Of a DNA stretch of 64,000 nucleotides, positions 49,064 to 57,982 are shown in pieces. Position 1 is the first letter of the stretch, and every line of letters begins with the position of its first letter. Under the pieces are notes generated by a model. It was not told where the DNA came from and made no database searches. It saw only the letters and a list, made by a program, of their open reading frames with translations. A program made the translations under genes and the position numbers. This DNA is from a virus: IMG/VR virus record IMGVR_UViG_3300033145_000476, positions 1 to 64,000 of that record; one strand, given 5' to 3'.

Positions 49064-49330
49064 TCAAATTGTCTCCTTAACTTCCACCACCTGTCTTGAG
49101 GTAAATGTTTCTTGACCGACTACGTAATCAAAATCAATTACATATACACCGATCTCATCAGGTTGCCACAAGCAATGCACAGTTTGATCTTGAACTCCAC
49201 CAACACCACTGGCAACAACGCTCTCATCTTCCGTGTCATAGATTGTATATGTAACACCAGATATAGTCAAAGGAGCACTGCTAACAACTGCGTATGCGTA
49301 TCTCTTTTCTCCGATAGTCCAAGGTTTCAT
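49064..49330 (-). CDS. Ig-like minor structural protein
   Basis: An 88-residue beta-sandwich candidate: YAYAVVSSAPLTISGVTYTI, DTEDESVVASGVG, LWQPDEIGVYVIDFDYVVG. These strands resemble Ig-like or fibronectin-like domains found on phage capsids. ATG 49330 has GGAGGAAATAGAGG. The 167-base gap downstream holds only very short frames (a 17-codon one begins near 49413). Confidence 0.62.
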   Translation of the reverse strand: MKPWTIGEKRYAYAVVSSAPLTISGVTYTIYDTEDESVVASGVGGVQDQTVHCLWQPDEIGVYVIDFDYVVGQETFTSRQVVEVKETI

Positions 49331-49497
49331 TAGTCCTCTATTTCCTCCACATTCTTATATTACACTTCCCCAAGAGGCACTCTATAAGTACCGTCTAACT
49401 TATCAATAGGCATTTACGCCCTCTACTATATATATTACCATTTTTTGGGCGTTTCTTCCCAAATAACGGCTAGGTTAATTTTAACGAAACTTCTAAA

Positions 49498-50643
49498 CTA
49501 AGAAATAAAAGATAATCTACCAGAATTTGCCCTAACCAAAGTCTTATATACCTTATTCGCTACAACCTTCCAAGAGAATTTATCACGCATACTTTGCTCT
49601 AGTGCTTCGTTGCCTCTTAAAGCTAGAAACTCTCTGTCTTTATACAACAACTCTAACTTATCAGCAAGACTATCCTCACTGATAACTCCACCAATAAAAG
49701 ACGTTCCTGCTAAATACTCCTCACGAGCTATGTCTATAAACTCCGCTCCCTGAGTCCATATATCCTTTAAATTGCCGTGTGGTGGGCAGAGGACTGGAAC
49801 AGCACAAGCAGCACCTTCGATTAAGGATAAACCAAAGCCCTCCCCAAGAGAAGTATTAACATTCACATCCATTATATTGTAGAGCATATTAATCTTCTCA
49901 AAATCCAAAGGTGAGCCACTTAGTATGGTCTTATCGGAGATATTAAAATCCTTAACAAGAGTTGGAAGATCGTAAGCTATATCCTTGTTTGTTGCGTGAA
50001 TCAAACATTTTACATCGTTCTTACCCTTAGCAAACTTGGCGAAACCCGATAAGAACAAATCTAGTCTCTTTCTATATGTATTGGTATTGTTATTGCCAAC
50101 AACAAAAAGCCCCTCTACACCTAAGCTGGCTTTGGCATCAGGAATCTTAAAGAAGACAGAAGGAGCAACACCGTGATAAATAGCTGTAACATCAAGGTTA
50201 GGGTTTATCTCTTCAACCTTCTTCTTAGAGTAGTCGGTATAAGTCATAACTGATTCGATACCATATCTAGAGAATTCCAACATCCTACCAGCATCAATAG
50301 GTAAGAGATTAACAGGAAACAGAGGAACAATTCGTGGTGGTGATGCTAAATCATTTAATAGCGTTCCCAAATACTTTTCGATTATGTGGTCATCATTGAA
50401 CAGCACAACTACATCAGGAGTTTCTTCCTTTATAACAGTAGATAAATAATCAAAGGAATACATATCACCTAGTGCAGTCTGTGCTGGATAGATATAGTAT
50501 GGATAAGGATGTCTCTTCCTACCATCATATCTAATACCGTACACTATTAATTCACACTTTGTATAGAGTTCATTACATATGTTGTGCGTAACTATACTAA
50601 ATCCTGAATTTACGATAGCATCACCAACCCACAAAACCTTCAT
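49498..50643 (-). CDS. Glycosyltransferase, GT4 family (copy 2)
   Basis: The 381-residue GT-B enzyme has MKVLWVGDAIVNSGFSIVTH, then NNNTNTYRKRLDLFLSGFAK and TSLGEGFGLSLIEGAACAVP, the nucleotide-sugar binding motif. It aligns with the copy at 42583-43884 throughout, so the two arose by duplication and lie on both sides of the capsid block. It closes the sugar cassette. ATG 50643 has AGGAGAGG. Confidence 0.87.
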   Translation of the reverse strand: MKVLWVGDAIVNSGFSIVTHNICNELYTKCELIVYGIRYDGRKRHPYPYYIYPAQTALGDMYSFDYLSTVIKEETPDVVVLFNDDHIIEKYLGTLLNDLASPPRIVPLFPVNLLPIDAGRMLEFSRYGIESVMTYTDYSKKKVEEINPNLDVTAIYHGVAPSVFFKIPDAKASLGVEGLFVVGNNNTNTYRKRLDLFLSGFAKFAKGKNDVKCLIHATNKDIAYDLPTLVKDFNISDKTILSGSPLDFEKINMLYNIMDVNVNTSLGEGFGLSLIEGAACAVPVLCPPHGNLKDIWTQGAEFIDIAREEYLAGTSFIGGVISEDSLADKLELLYKDREFLALRGNEALEQSMRDKFSWKVVANKVYKTLVRANSGRLSFIS

Positions 50644-50654
50644 AATTCCTCTCC

Positions 50655-51173
50655 TTATATCGTGTTAGGACCCCAGGTAATTCTCCTATGTTGAGGTGAC
50701 CTCTTAATATTAGGAACTTTGGTAACTATTTCTCTCTCTTCCGATTCACCTTTAACGGGTTCGTATACAGTCACACGCTTCACCTCAACTGCTGAATCCC
50801 AATCAACGGTCACGTCATCGCCAGACATTGACCAGTTAACTTTATACATCTTTGCTCCCTTTTCAACAATGATATAATCATCAAAAACGTCTGCAACCCA
50901 AGGTCCCGTAGGTGGTGATTCAACGATCTGAGATGGACCCATAATAGCCTCACGAATCTTCTTTTCAAGCTCCCAAAGCTCTTCTCTCATACTAAGCTCA
51001 GCATCCTCTTCCTCACTCTTTTTCACTTTCCAATTATTCTTTTTTAACTGAGCCTTGCAAATAGCAATTGCACGACTCTCTGGATATTTAGGGTTAGATT
51101 CCATTACAGACTCTACACACCTCTCCATCCATCTAGTCTGCTCAGGCTTTTCATTAGGTATTCCATATGGCAT
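50655..51173 (-). CDS. Hypothetical head-associated protein
   Basis: The 172-residue protein starts with MPYGIPNEKPEQTRWMERCV and RAIAICKAQLKKNNWK, a motif seen at the start of some phage head proteins and proteases. It continues with an acidic helix (EEEDAELSMREELWELEKKI) and a beta-rich half (GPWVADVFDDYIIVEKGAKM, VNWSMSGDDVTVDW). The function is not known. It lies inside the glycan cassette. Confidence 0.6.
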   Translation of the reverse strand: MPYGIPNEKPEQTRWMERCVESVMESNPKYPESRAIAICKAQLKKNNWKVKKSEEEDAELSMREELWELEKKIREAIMGPSQIVESPPTGPWVADVFDDYIIVEKGAKMYKVNWSMSGDDVTVDWDSAVEVKRVTVYEPVKGESEEREIVTKVPNIKRSPQHRRITWGPNTI

Positions 51174-51176
51174 TTT

Positions 51177-51281
51177 TTACTCATCCTCCCTAAAGATTAA
51201 AGGGGTAAATTCGGTGCATCCACATTCGCACTCTTCTACCTCATCACTAACAACTCTGTGGCATTCATTACATACTTTCAT
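51177..51281 (-). CDS. Tiny zinc-ribbon protein (34 aa)
   Basis: The frame MKVCNECHRVVSDEVEECEC ends FTPLIFREDE and overlaps the methyltransferase stop as ATGA. It ends 4 bases before the next start. Two CxxC-type pairs (CNEC, CECGC) form a minimal rubredoxin-like or zinc ribbon. Its tight packing supports a real gene. Confidence 0.62.
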   Translation of the reverse strand: MKVCNECHRVVSDEVEECECGCTEFTPLIFREDE

Positions 51282-51859
51282 CTCAGTATCAAACAAACTC
51301 TACGATTGTCATCAACCAAATCTTTCCTTGCCACTTCAAACCCATCTAGAAGATAATTCAGTGTTTCATCGTTATAAACACGCATCCAATTATCTCCCCA
51401 CCTAGATTTATCCGCTCTCCAATTACCGTAAGGAATGGTAACAAACATAAAACCACTATCAGTCAGAAGCTCTCTACTAGCAATTAAAGCTTGCCTATCA
51501 CCCCCCTCGTCAATCCAAGTATTATGATAAGCCTTCAAACCGATGTGTTCAAGACTAGACATAAAAATAATGTCATCAAACTTTACATCAAACGAATAAT
51601 CTCTAATGTCACCGATAACGAAGTTATACTTTTTATCAGAAAAGTCACCCCAACAAGATCTCTCATTTATATCTATACCCCAAACCGTTTCATAATAGCT
51701 AACTAAGAAGTCAGCCAATCTACTCTCCTGACAACCGACATCAAGAACACACCCCTTATATCTTATATTTTCTAAAATCCACCTAAGCTCTGGAACAGTC
51801 CCCGCATTAAAATTGCCTTTTATTGGGTATTTAGCCACAAGCTCAGAATATTTATCCAT
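51278..51859 (-). CDS. SAM-dependent methyltransferase (cassette, 1)
   Basis: The 193-residue protein has a class I methyltransferase fold. GCVLDVGCQESRLADFL is the SAM-binding glycine loop, GIDINER the acidic loop and DIRDYSFDVKFDDIIFMSSL motif IV. It lies in the sugar cassette and could methylate a glycan, an aminosugar or a nucleotide-linked sugar. The acceptor is unknown. Confidence 0.8.
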   Translation of the reverse strand: MDKYSELVAKYPIKGNFNAGTVPELRWILENIRYKGCVLDVGCQESRLADFLVSYYETVWGIDINERSCWGDFSDKKYNFVIGDIRDYSFDVKFDDIIFMSSLEHIGLKAYHNTWIDEGGDRQALIASRELLTDSGFMFVTIPYGNWRADKSRWGDNWMRVYNDETLNYLLDGFEVARKDLVDDNRRVCLILR

Positions 51860-52592
51860 TCTTTCTCCAAAACAGAGAAGCTGACGTGAAGTTCACTGGT
51901 CTGGACGGAAAGTGCGTCCTGCCCCTCAGATACTCTGGTTCTAAATTTTTTGGGTTACTGCTTTGATAAGTATTCACTGGTTCTACTACAAGTAAACCAA
52001 CCTCTTTCTCGATAATCTCCAGTACATTGTTATCAAAGTACAGGATGTTACCAAATTTAATAATCTCATTAGTAGGTTCTAAATTCCACTCTGTAGTCAT
52101 CCCACAAACACCACCAACTTTAAGAGTTCTTTTTATCTCTTTGAAGCACTGTAGAATATCTGGTAGCTCACCTATGTGCTCTACCGATGATGAACTCCAA
52201 ATTACATCAAAAGTATTGTCCTCGAATTCGATGTGCTTCATATCCATTGGCATAACAGTCAATCTGGCTCTATCATAGGGAATTTTATTAAACCTATAAA
52301 TTTGTTCTGGTGTATAGTTGTGCTTCCCCCAAAACTTACTGGGATAATAGGCTATATCAGTGGCATAAACGTGACCAAAATAATTAGCAAGCAAGAAAAT
52401 AAGTGGTTCTCTCAAACAACCCAGTCCTAAAGCAATCTTCTCGTTACCAAAGCACCTCAATCTCTTAAAACCATAGCTTAATATGAAATTCTCCCAACTT
52501 TTCCTACGAACCCCAAACGTTGCAAATTCTCTAACTTCATTAAACTCTGGTGAAGAGAAATCATCGTAATCAAAAACTTTATTTAGGTTCAT
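51852..52592 (-). CDS. SAM-dependent methyltransferase (cassette, 2)
   Basis: The 246-residue protein has the motif ALGLGCLREPLIFLLANYF, then ATDIAYYP and a DNTFDVIWSSSSVEHIGEL acceptor region, followed by LKVGGVCGMTTEWN. It is a class I methyltransferase with a variant glycine loop (GLGCLRE). It overlaps its neighbours by 8 and 14 bases and is cotranscribed with the aminotransferase. Confidence 0.78.
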   Translation of the reverse strand: MNLNKVFDYDDFSSPEFNEVREFATFGVRRKSWENFILSYGFKRLRCFGNEKIALGLGCLREPLIFLLANYFGHVYATDIAYYPSKFWGKHNYTPEQIYRFNKIPYDRARLTVMPMDMKHIEFEDNTFDVIWSSSSVEHIGELPDILQCFKEIKRTLKVGGVCGMTTEWNLEPTNEIIKFGNILYFDNNVLEIIEKEVGLLVVEPVNTYQSSNPKNLEPEYLRGRTHFPSRPVNFTSASLFWRKNG

Positions 52593-53904
52593 TTAATCCG
52601 CTCTCTAATACTTCCAGTACCTTAGCTATGCTACTATCACTTATAACACTGGGTGGTTTTATTTTGAGAACATTACCTAGTCCAGCGTGCTTATCACAAC
52701 CAAACACGACACCACCTTTGTAGATACCATAGTCAATAACTTTCTGCACCTTCTCTGGATATGGTTCTTTGGTATCTGGATTTTTAACTAGCTCAACACC
52801 AATAAGCAATCCTTCCTGTCTAATATCACCAATTATAGGATACTTCTCTTGAAGCTTAATGAGTTCGGATTCAAATATTTTACCTTTCTCATCAGCTTGC
52901 TCACATATCTTCTCTTCCTCTATGATTTTTAGGGCTTCTATACCAGCAACCATACTTAATGGGAAACTAGCAAATGTAAATGTTTGATCACCACCCCTAA
53001 AATCGAACTCATCTCCGTATAGTGTAGCTGCAAGAGGAAATCCTCCACCCAGTGCTTTACCAACTGTCATAATATCTGGTTTAAACCCATAGTAATCTGC
53101 TGCAAACAGCGAACTCAACTTACCAAAGGCGGTTTGCATCTCGTCTGCAACCATAATAACACTATACTTATCACACAACCCACGCAACAACCTGTGATAT
53201 TCGTACGGAAATGTTATTTGCCCACCATTACCTTGAATGGGTTCATATATAATAGCACTTGGTCTCTTTTTTGAAAATATCCTCTCAGTTTCTTCTAAGC
53301 ATTCGTAACTACAGCTACCTCTAGATTTACCAAATTTACACCTGTAGCAATAAGGACTTGGTAATCTTACAACCTCAGTTTTTAAAACATCAAATTCTGG
53401 TTTTTCCTTATAATCCCAACTCAACGAACCAGTTGCTAAACTCCTCCCGCAAAACCCAGTATCAAGAACCGCTATCGGTGATTTAGGGTACTTTATTAGA
53501 ATTAGCTTTATTGCTCCCTCAACTGCAAGAGAACCGTGCAGACAGAAATTTACTTTGGTTAAATTGTCTGGTACGATATTAATTAACTTATAAGCTAACT
53601 CTAATTTAGGAATTGTATAATAACTGGGACGGATGTGAACAAGTCCGCTATCCATTGTCTTCTTGACCGCTTCTATAACTCTAGGATGACTATGCCCAAT
53701 TGTAGCCGTCCAGCCTTGGGAGCAACAATCAACATACGAATCTCCCCACTCGTCATATATAAACTCTCTTTCTGCACGAGCAATAACAAAGAACCTATCT
53801 AAGTCACCAGCACTGGCAACACCCAATCTCTTTTTAGGCTCTTTAAGAATTTCTAAGTCTATCGCTTTATTCCTGCCAATTTGGTGAAAATCTATCGTAG
53901 TCAT
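52579..53904 (-). CDS. Class III PLP-dependent aminotransferase
   Basis: ATG 53904 (MTTIDFHQIGRNKAIDLE) has GGAGAAGAG upstream. The 441-residue protein has the family features GWTATIGHSHPRVIEAVKKT, IIYEPIQGNGGQITFPYEYH, VADEMQTAFGK and the PLP-lysine in TVGKALGGGFPLAA. An insert with cysteines (SPYCYRCKFGKSRGSCSYEC) is seen in some relatives acting on aminoalkylphosphonates. It would add or remove an amino group on a small substrate or sugar. The substrate is inferred only. Confidence 0.85.
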   Translation of the reverse strand: MTTIDFHQIGRNKAIDLEILKEPKKRLGVASAGDLDRFFVIARAEREFIYDEWGDSYVDCCSQGWTATIGHSHPRVIEAVKKTMDSGLVHIRPSYYTIPKLELAYKLINIVPDNLTKVNFCLHGSLAVEGAIKLILIKYPKSPIAVLDTGFCGRSLATGSLSWDYKEKPEFDVLKTEVVRLPSPYCYRCKFGKSRGSCSYECLEETERIFSKKRPSAIIYEPIQGNGGQITFPYEYHRLLRGLCDKYSVIMVADEMQTAFGKLSSLFAADYYGFKPDIMTVGKALGGGFPLAATLYGDEFDFRGGDQTFTFASFPLSMVAGIEALKIIEEEKICEQADEKGKIFESELIKLQEKYPIIGDIRQEGLLIGVELVKNPDTKEPYPEKVQKVIDYGIYKGGVVFGCDKHAGLGNVLKIKPPSVISDSSIAKVLEVLESGLNEPK

Positions 53905-54961
53905 ATCTCTTCTCCATAGCAGGTGCTCTGGTAATTTCCATACCAAACCTGCGATAAAAGTCTTCTTTCCCAGGGTCAGCAATCAAGAATACTTTGATTG
54001 GGTTAAGCATCTCAGCTTTCCTGAACAACTCCTTGACAATAGTAGTTCCTACCCCAATACCTTGATAGGCAGGTCTTACCATAACATCCCAAATAGCAAC
54101 TGCATAAGCACCATCTGTAAAATATCTTCCAGAACCAATAACCCTACCATTTCTCCTCACCACTGCAAAGGTGGAATTTTTAATGATGGTGCTGTCTCTT
54201 TCAAGATTACGCATACTCAGATGTAAACCACCAAACTCCCCCATATCCTTATAAAGAGAATTAAGCTCCTTTAGAGTGATACTATCACCAAGCTCCAGTT
54301 CGGGTGCGTCAAACATTTTCTTTGCTTGTTCATACTCCTCTGGAGTATCTATTTCCATCCAGTCATACCTAACAAATTCTGGTATTGCGTGAAAGGAACT
54401 AATGTGCTTACGAACTATGGACACCAACTCCTCTTTTTCCACATTGTTAAGTTGTTTTGCCAGCCTTCTCACAAACTCTGGAGGATAAACTGCCAGTCCA
54501 AGCATCACACAGTAATCATATTCACGACCAATATCAGTAATTCTATTATTGAAGTCTACTTTTATACCAAGCTCACCTGGACTCCAATGGTGCTTTAGGT
54601 TGTCAACAAAATATTGGAACTTCGGTTGAATGTCAAAGTAGATACGGTAATCTAACATTAGATCACCATCCACGCAGATAACAAAGTCCTCAGTTCCACA
54701 TTTATCTAAGGCTAATTTGAAACTATAAGCATTTCCTGTAGTCTCAAATCTATCGTTACGAACATACTCTACTGAATCTCCAAAATCGGGGAGCATCTCA
54801 CTTTTGTAGCCAGTGACCACATAAACTTTATCAACCCCAATATCCCTTAGACCAGTAATCTTATGTTCTAGTATTGTCTTACCATCTAATTTTAGCAGTG
54901 ATTTGGGGAAATCAATTCCCATTCGTGAACCCTTACCTGCTGCTAATATTATTGCTTTCAT
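53867..54961 (-). CDS. Nucleotidyltransferase-GNAT acetyltransferase fusion
   Basis: Residues 1-230 are a sugar- or choline-type nucleotidyltransferase. They have AAGKGSRMG, PKSLLKLDGKTILEHKI, a VDGDLMLDY metal site and a C-terminal YDWMEIDTPEEYEQAK. Residues about 245-364 are a GNAT acetyltransferase with VMVRPAYQGIGVGTTIVKEL and FYRRFGME. The first half resembles LicC/PntC-like cytidylyltransferases. Fusion suggests activation and acetylation of one substrate. It overlaps the aminotransferase by 38 bases. Confidence 0.85.
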   Translation of the reverse strand: MKAIILAAGKGSRMGIDFPKSLLKLDGKTILEHKITGLRDIGVDKVYVVTGYKSEMLPDFGDSVEYVRNDRFETTGNAYSFKLALDKCGTEDFVICVDGDLMLDYRIYFDIQPKFQYFVDNLKHHWSPGELGIKVDFNNRITDIGREYDYCVMLGLAVYPPEFVRRLAKQLNNVEKEELVSIVRKHISSFHAIPEFVRYDWMEIDTPEEYEQAKKMFDAPELELGDSITLKELNSLYKDMGEFGGLHLSMRNLERDSTIIKNSTFAVVRRNGRVIGSGRYFTDGAYAVAIWDVMVRPAYQGIGVGTTIVKELFRKAEMLNPIKVFLIADPGKEDFYRRFGMEITRAPAMEKRYDYDRFSPNWQE

Positions 54962-55598
54962 TATCTAACCTCATTACATAAACTCTATCCCACACCATAT
55001 CAACTAATCTCTTCGCTTTAAGACTATCACTAATCTTCTGTTGAAGCAGACTGTCCACAGGTGCTAATAGTTTTATCCACTCCTCACGTGGTCGAAGATT
55101 TATATGAGTAGGATCACTTTTTCCTCGACCAATCGTTAGAACTGCCTTGCTAGTCCCAATTCTCCTAATTTCTCTGATTGCTTGCTCGGTAAGTTCGGGT
55201 GGCAAATGTTCCATTACTTCCAAGCAAACTACCAAATCAAAAGTGCTATCATCAAATCTTGATAAGTCGGTCATAGAACCTTCAATTATCAAATCACGAA
55301 CTGGTGATTCACGGATCATAAAATCAGCTATCTCTACACCGATAATGTCTATATCAAGTTGTTTAAATCTCTCTACATCAAACCCTATGCCACACCCTAA
55401 TGAAATAGCTTTTTTAGGTTTGCCATAGAACTCCACAATAGTATCAACTATTTTATGATTGTATGGTCTATATCTGTTGAAGTAGCTTTTCTTAGTAAAC
55501 GTCCCTCCTCCACCACCTACACCCTTCGCCCCCCAATAAGCATACTCCTCATTAGCTACCACAGAGTACTTGTCAGTATCTACACCAAACTTATCCAC
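54933..55598 (-). CDS. SAM-dependent methyltransferase (cassette, 3)
   Basis: The 221-residue protein has an unusual glycine stretch near the start (GAKGVGGGGGTFTKKSYFNR). Typical motifs follow: AISLGCGIGFDVERFKQLDI, GVEIADF and DDSTFDLVVCLEVMEHL. It starts with GTG 55598 inside the end of the previous gene with GAGG upstream. Its role is expected to match the neighbouring cassette enzymes. Confidence 0.8.
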   Translation of the reverse strand: MDKFGVDTDKYSVVANEEYAYWGAKGVGGGGGTFTKKSYFNRYRPYNHKIVDTIVEFYGKPKKAISLGCGIGFDVERFKQLDIDIIGVEIADFMIRESPVRDLIIEGSMTDLSRFDDSTFDLVVCLEVMEHLPPELTEQAIREIRRIGTSKAVLTIGRGKSDPTHINLRPREEWIKLLAPVDSLLQQKISDSLKAKRLVDMVWDRVYVMRLDNESNNISSR

Positions 55599-56535
55599 AA
55601 ATTTCCTCTATCTTATCAACTATCTTTTGCGTTGACTTACCATCACAATATCCAAGAGCTTTCTCTACCCAATATTCTCTTCTCCCTTTATACTTGTCTG
55701 AGTTGGCTAAACTACTCTCTACTGCTTGTTTAAGACCCGACAAATCGTCACGAGAAACTATCTCACCGAGATCAAGACTTTCAGTCATATTTTCTTTAGC
55801 TATCTTCAAGTAACTAGGATATTGAGGATTATCAATTAACACAATTGGTTTATCAAGAAGAGCAAACTCAAAAACCAGACTAGAAACATCTCCTATAAGC
55901 AAATCACAACCCAAGAGATAGTCAAACTTCCTATCATAATTAGACGCAACCTTCAAATGATATTCATATTTGTTCTTATAACTACACATTTCGTGAGGCA
56001 TAAAAATTACATTACAATTAGGAAGCGATTTCACAATGTCCATAAGCTTATCGGCATTGCCAGGTGGTTGAGATGTGTTACTTTTGGTATAGGTAGGAGC
56101 AAACAAGATCAGAGGTTTATTATCTGCTATCCCGTGACACCTCTTGACAAACTCCTTAAATTCGTGTTGTTTACTCTTATTGTTTATGTAGTAATCTGCC
56201 TTGGACCACCCTAAACCAAGAATATTGCCACGCAAGTTATCTTCAAAAAACTTGCTCGGAACAATTACGTAATCCCATTCAGGGTACTCTTGTGCCCAGT
56301 TCTTTATGAATGAGACTCCGTGAAAAATGAGAAAAGAAGGCTTAATAGGAGGTTTTTTGCAAATCCAACTTCCAGTTTGACACCCCAAACTACCTCTAAC
56401 ATTCTTGTCTATATTGTAACTACTTGCTTTACCAGCTATAACCACCCAACCTCGCTTCCTCAACTCATCTTCAATAGGACTAAGAACTAGATCGTACTGA
56501 GTAAAGTCACGGATTATCTGGAACTTCTTCTCCAT
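55591..56535 (-). CDS. CDP-glycerol glycerophosphotransferase-like protein
   Basis: ATG 56535 (MEKKFQIIRDFTQYDLVL) has AGGAG at 8 bases; a longer frame runs back into the portal gene. The 314-residue protein has LIFHGVSFIKNWAQ, DYVIVPSKFFEDNLRGN, LILFAPTY and LLIGDVSSLVFEFALLDKPI. These match the TagB/TagF-type superfamily that polymerises glycerol phosphate on teichoic acids. Members use CDP-activated substrates, consistent with the cytidylyltransferase-like enzyme nearby. It overlaps the portal gene end by 29 bases. Confidence 0.8.
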   Translation of the reverse strand: MEKKFQIIRDFTQYDLVLSPIEDELRKRGWVVIAGKASSYNIDKNVRGSLGCQTGSWICKKPPIKPSFLIFHGVSFIKNWAQEYPEWDYVIVPSKFFEDNLRGNILGLGWSKADYYINNKSKQHEFKEFVKRCHGIADNKPLILFAPTYTKSNTSQPPGNADKLMDIVKSLPNCNVIFMPHEMCSYKNKYEYHLKVASNYDRKFDYLLGCDLLIGDVSSLVFEFALLDKPIVLIDNPQYPSYLKIAKENMTESLDLGEIVSRDDLSGLKQAVESSLANSDKYKGRREYWVEKALGYCDGKSTQKIVDKIEEICG

Positions 56536-57979
56536 CCCTTTCACTCCTACCAAAACCACCACCAGGTGAAGAGAATGGAACGAATGGAGCTTCACGGATA
56601 TTCTTCTCCTTGTAGTCCTGATCTTCCTTAGCAATTCTCTCCATCTCAGTAGCTTGATCAATACCTTGCAATTGGAGTCTAGTCCTCCTTGACATAGAAC
56701 CCTCTCTATACAAATCCCTTGTAATAATATTCAGGTCAACTAAACTGTATAATCTCATTGGTGTAAAGGCTGGAACAGGGGCATTCTTAAAACTATTCTT
56801 CTCCTTTATCTCATCGTATAGATCCACAGTCCAAGCAAGAAGTTTAGACCTAATCGCCTCAAGAGTAGCGATAGGTGAAAAAGTAGCAATGTCAGAACCA
56901 CCCTCAACGTTTGACCTTAAAGTTTCACCAGTAATTAGTGTACGAGGAAAGCCAAAACCAGCAATAATGTCATCATCAACTGTACTGTACTTCTCTCTGT
57001 TCAGCATAGCTGCGGTATCAGGAGCTACCCACTCAATAGTTAGAGTGTGGTTAGCAAAAAGCTGGAAAACCTTCTCAACCTGACCCTTTGCAGTTCTATA
57101 GTTCATTTGACTCTTAATGTAATCAAAATCTTTGTCGTCTGTCACAGGAAAATCATCACTACCAAGTTTTATCAATTGGATAGCAGCGATAACTCTCGCT
57201 GCAATAGAATAATCCATTTTCCTCAAATTTCTCTTGTGCATCAAAGCCTCTAAAGCGTTTGTCATATATGGAATAGGATATGGATCTTCTGGCAAACATC
57301 TTGACAGAATCGGTCTTACGTTCTCCAAAAGGATTTCGACCTTAGTTCCTCTTTGATTCTGAATCGCTTTAACAAATTCAGGGTAATTGTCTACAAAGGC
57401 TTGATACGTTTCCTTATCTACAGACCCGTCTGGTCTTTTCCCTTTGTTCTTGATGAACTGAACAGTCTCTGAACTAACCTGAACATAATAATCTTTTCTG
57501 TTTGGAATAGGAGACGATTTAACTGTTATAGTAGCGGGGTCTCTAAACCAAATATTATCGGGGACCCAAACCCTCGTTCTTGAATTTAGAAGAGGAGTCA
57601 ACTTTGCACCACTAACTCTTGCCCACTCATAATGAGGCACAACTAGACCAGATAGCAGATATTCCAAGCAAACGTTTCTGTAGAATTCTTCAAGCATACT
57701 ATGTAAAGACTCATAAACGGCAAACTCTTCGTCAGTACATTGAGCTTTTTGATTCATTAAAGGAGAAATCGCAAAGTCTACCATTTTGTTTGTCACAGTA
57801 CCAGCAATTGGGTCGTGCTTATAAAAGAAACGACACATCTTGATTAAATCCTTATATTTCTTTGGTAGTTCCATATAATCAACAACACTACCAAAGACAG
57901 TGCCTGTCTGATTAGGATCATCAAGTAAATTAACTGATGCTTGTGCCAGTTTTAAATTCTTTTTAGTTGTTGCTGCCAT
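56507..57979 (-). CDS. Portal protein
   Basis: The 490-residue protein follows the large terminase, as portals do. Features include the N-terminal KYKDLIKMCRFFYKHDPIAG, IWFRDPATITVKSSPIP and RRTRLQLQGIDQATEMERIA, with a predicted stem helix, and a Gly/Ser-rich C-terminus. It forms the dodecameric channel for DNA packaging. The stop overlaps the glycan cassette, so the cassette is cotranscribed with head genes. Confidence 0.82.
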   Translation of the reverse strand: MAATTKKNLKLAQASVNLLDDPNQTGTVFGSVVDYMELPKKYKDLIKMCRFFYKHDPIAGTVTNKMVDFAISPLMNQKAQCTDEEFAVYESLHSMLEEFYRNVCLEYLLSGLVVPHYEWARVSGAKLTPLLNSRTRVWVPDNIWFRDPATITVKSSPIPNRKDYYVQVSSETVQFIKNKGKRPDGSVDKETYQAFVDNYPEFVKAIQNQRGTKVEILLENVRPILSRCLPEDPYPIPYMTNALEALMHKRNLRKMDYSIAARVIAAIQLIKLGSDDFPVTDDKDFDYIKSQMNYRTAKGQVEKVFQLFANHTLTIEWVAPDTAAMLNREKYSTVDDDIIAGFGFPRTLITGETLRSNVEGGSDIATFSPIATLEAIRSKLLAWTVDLYDEIKEKNSFKNAPVPAFTPMRLYSLVDLNIITRDLYREGSMSRRTRLQLQGIDQATEMERIAKEDQDYKEKNIREAPFVPFSSPGGGFGRSERDGEEVPDNP

Positions 57980-57982
57980 TTA

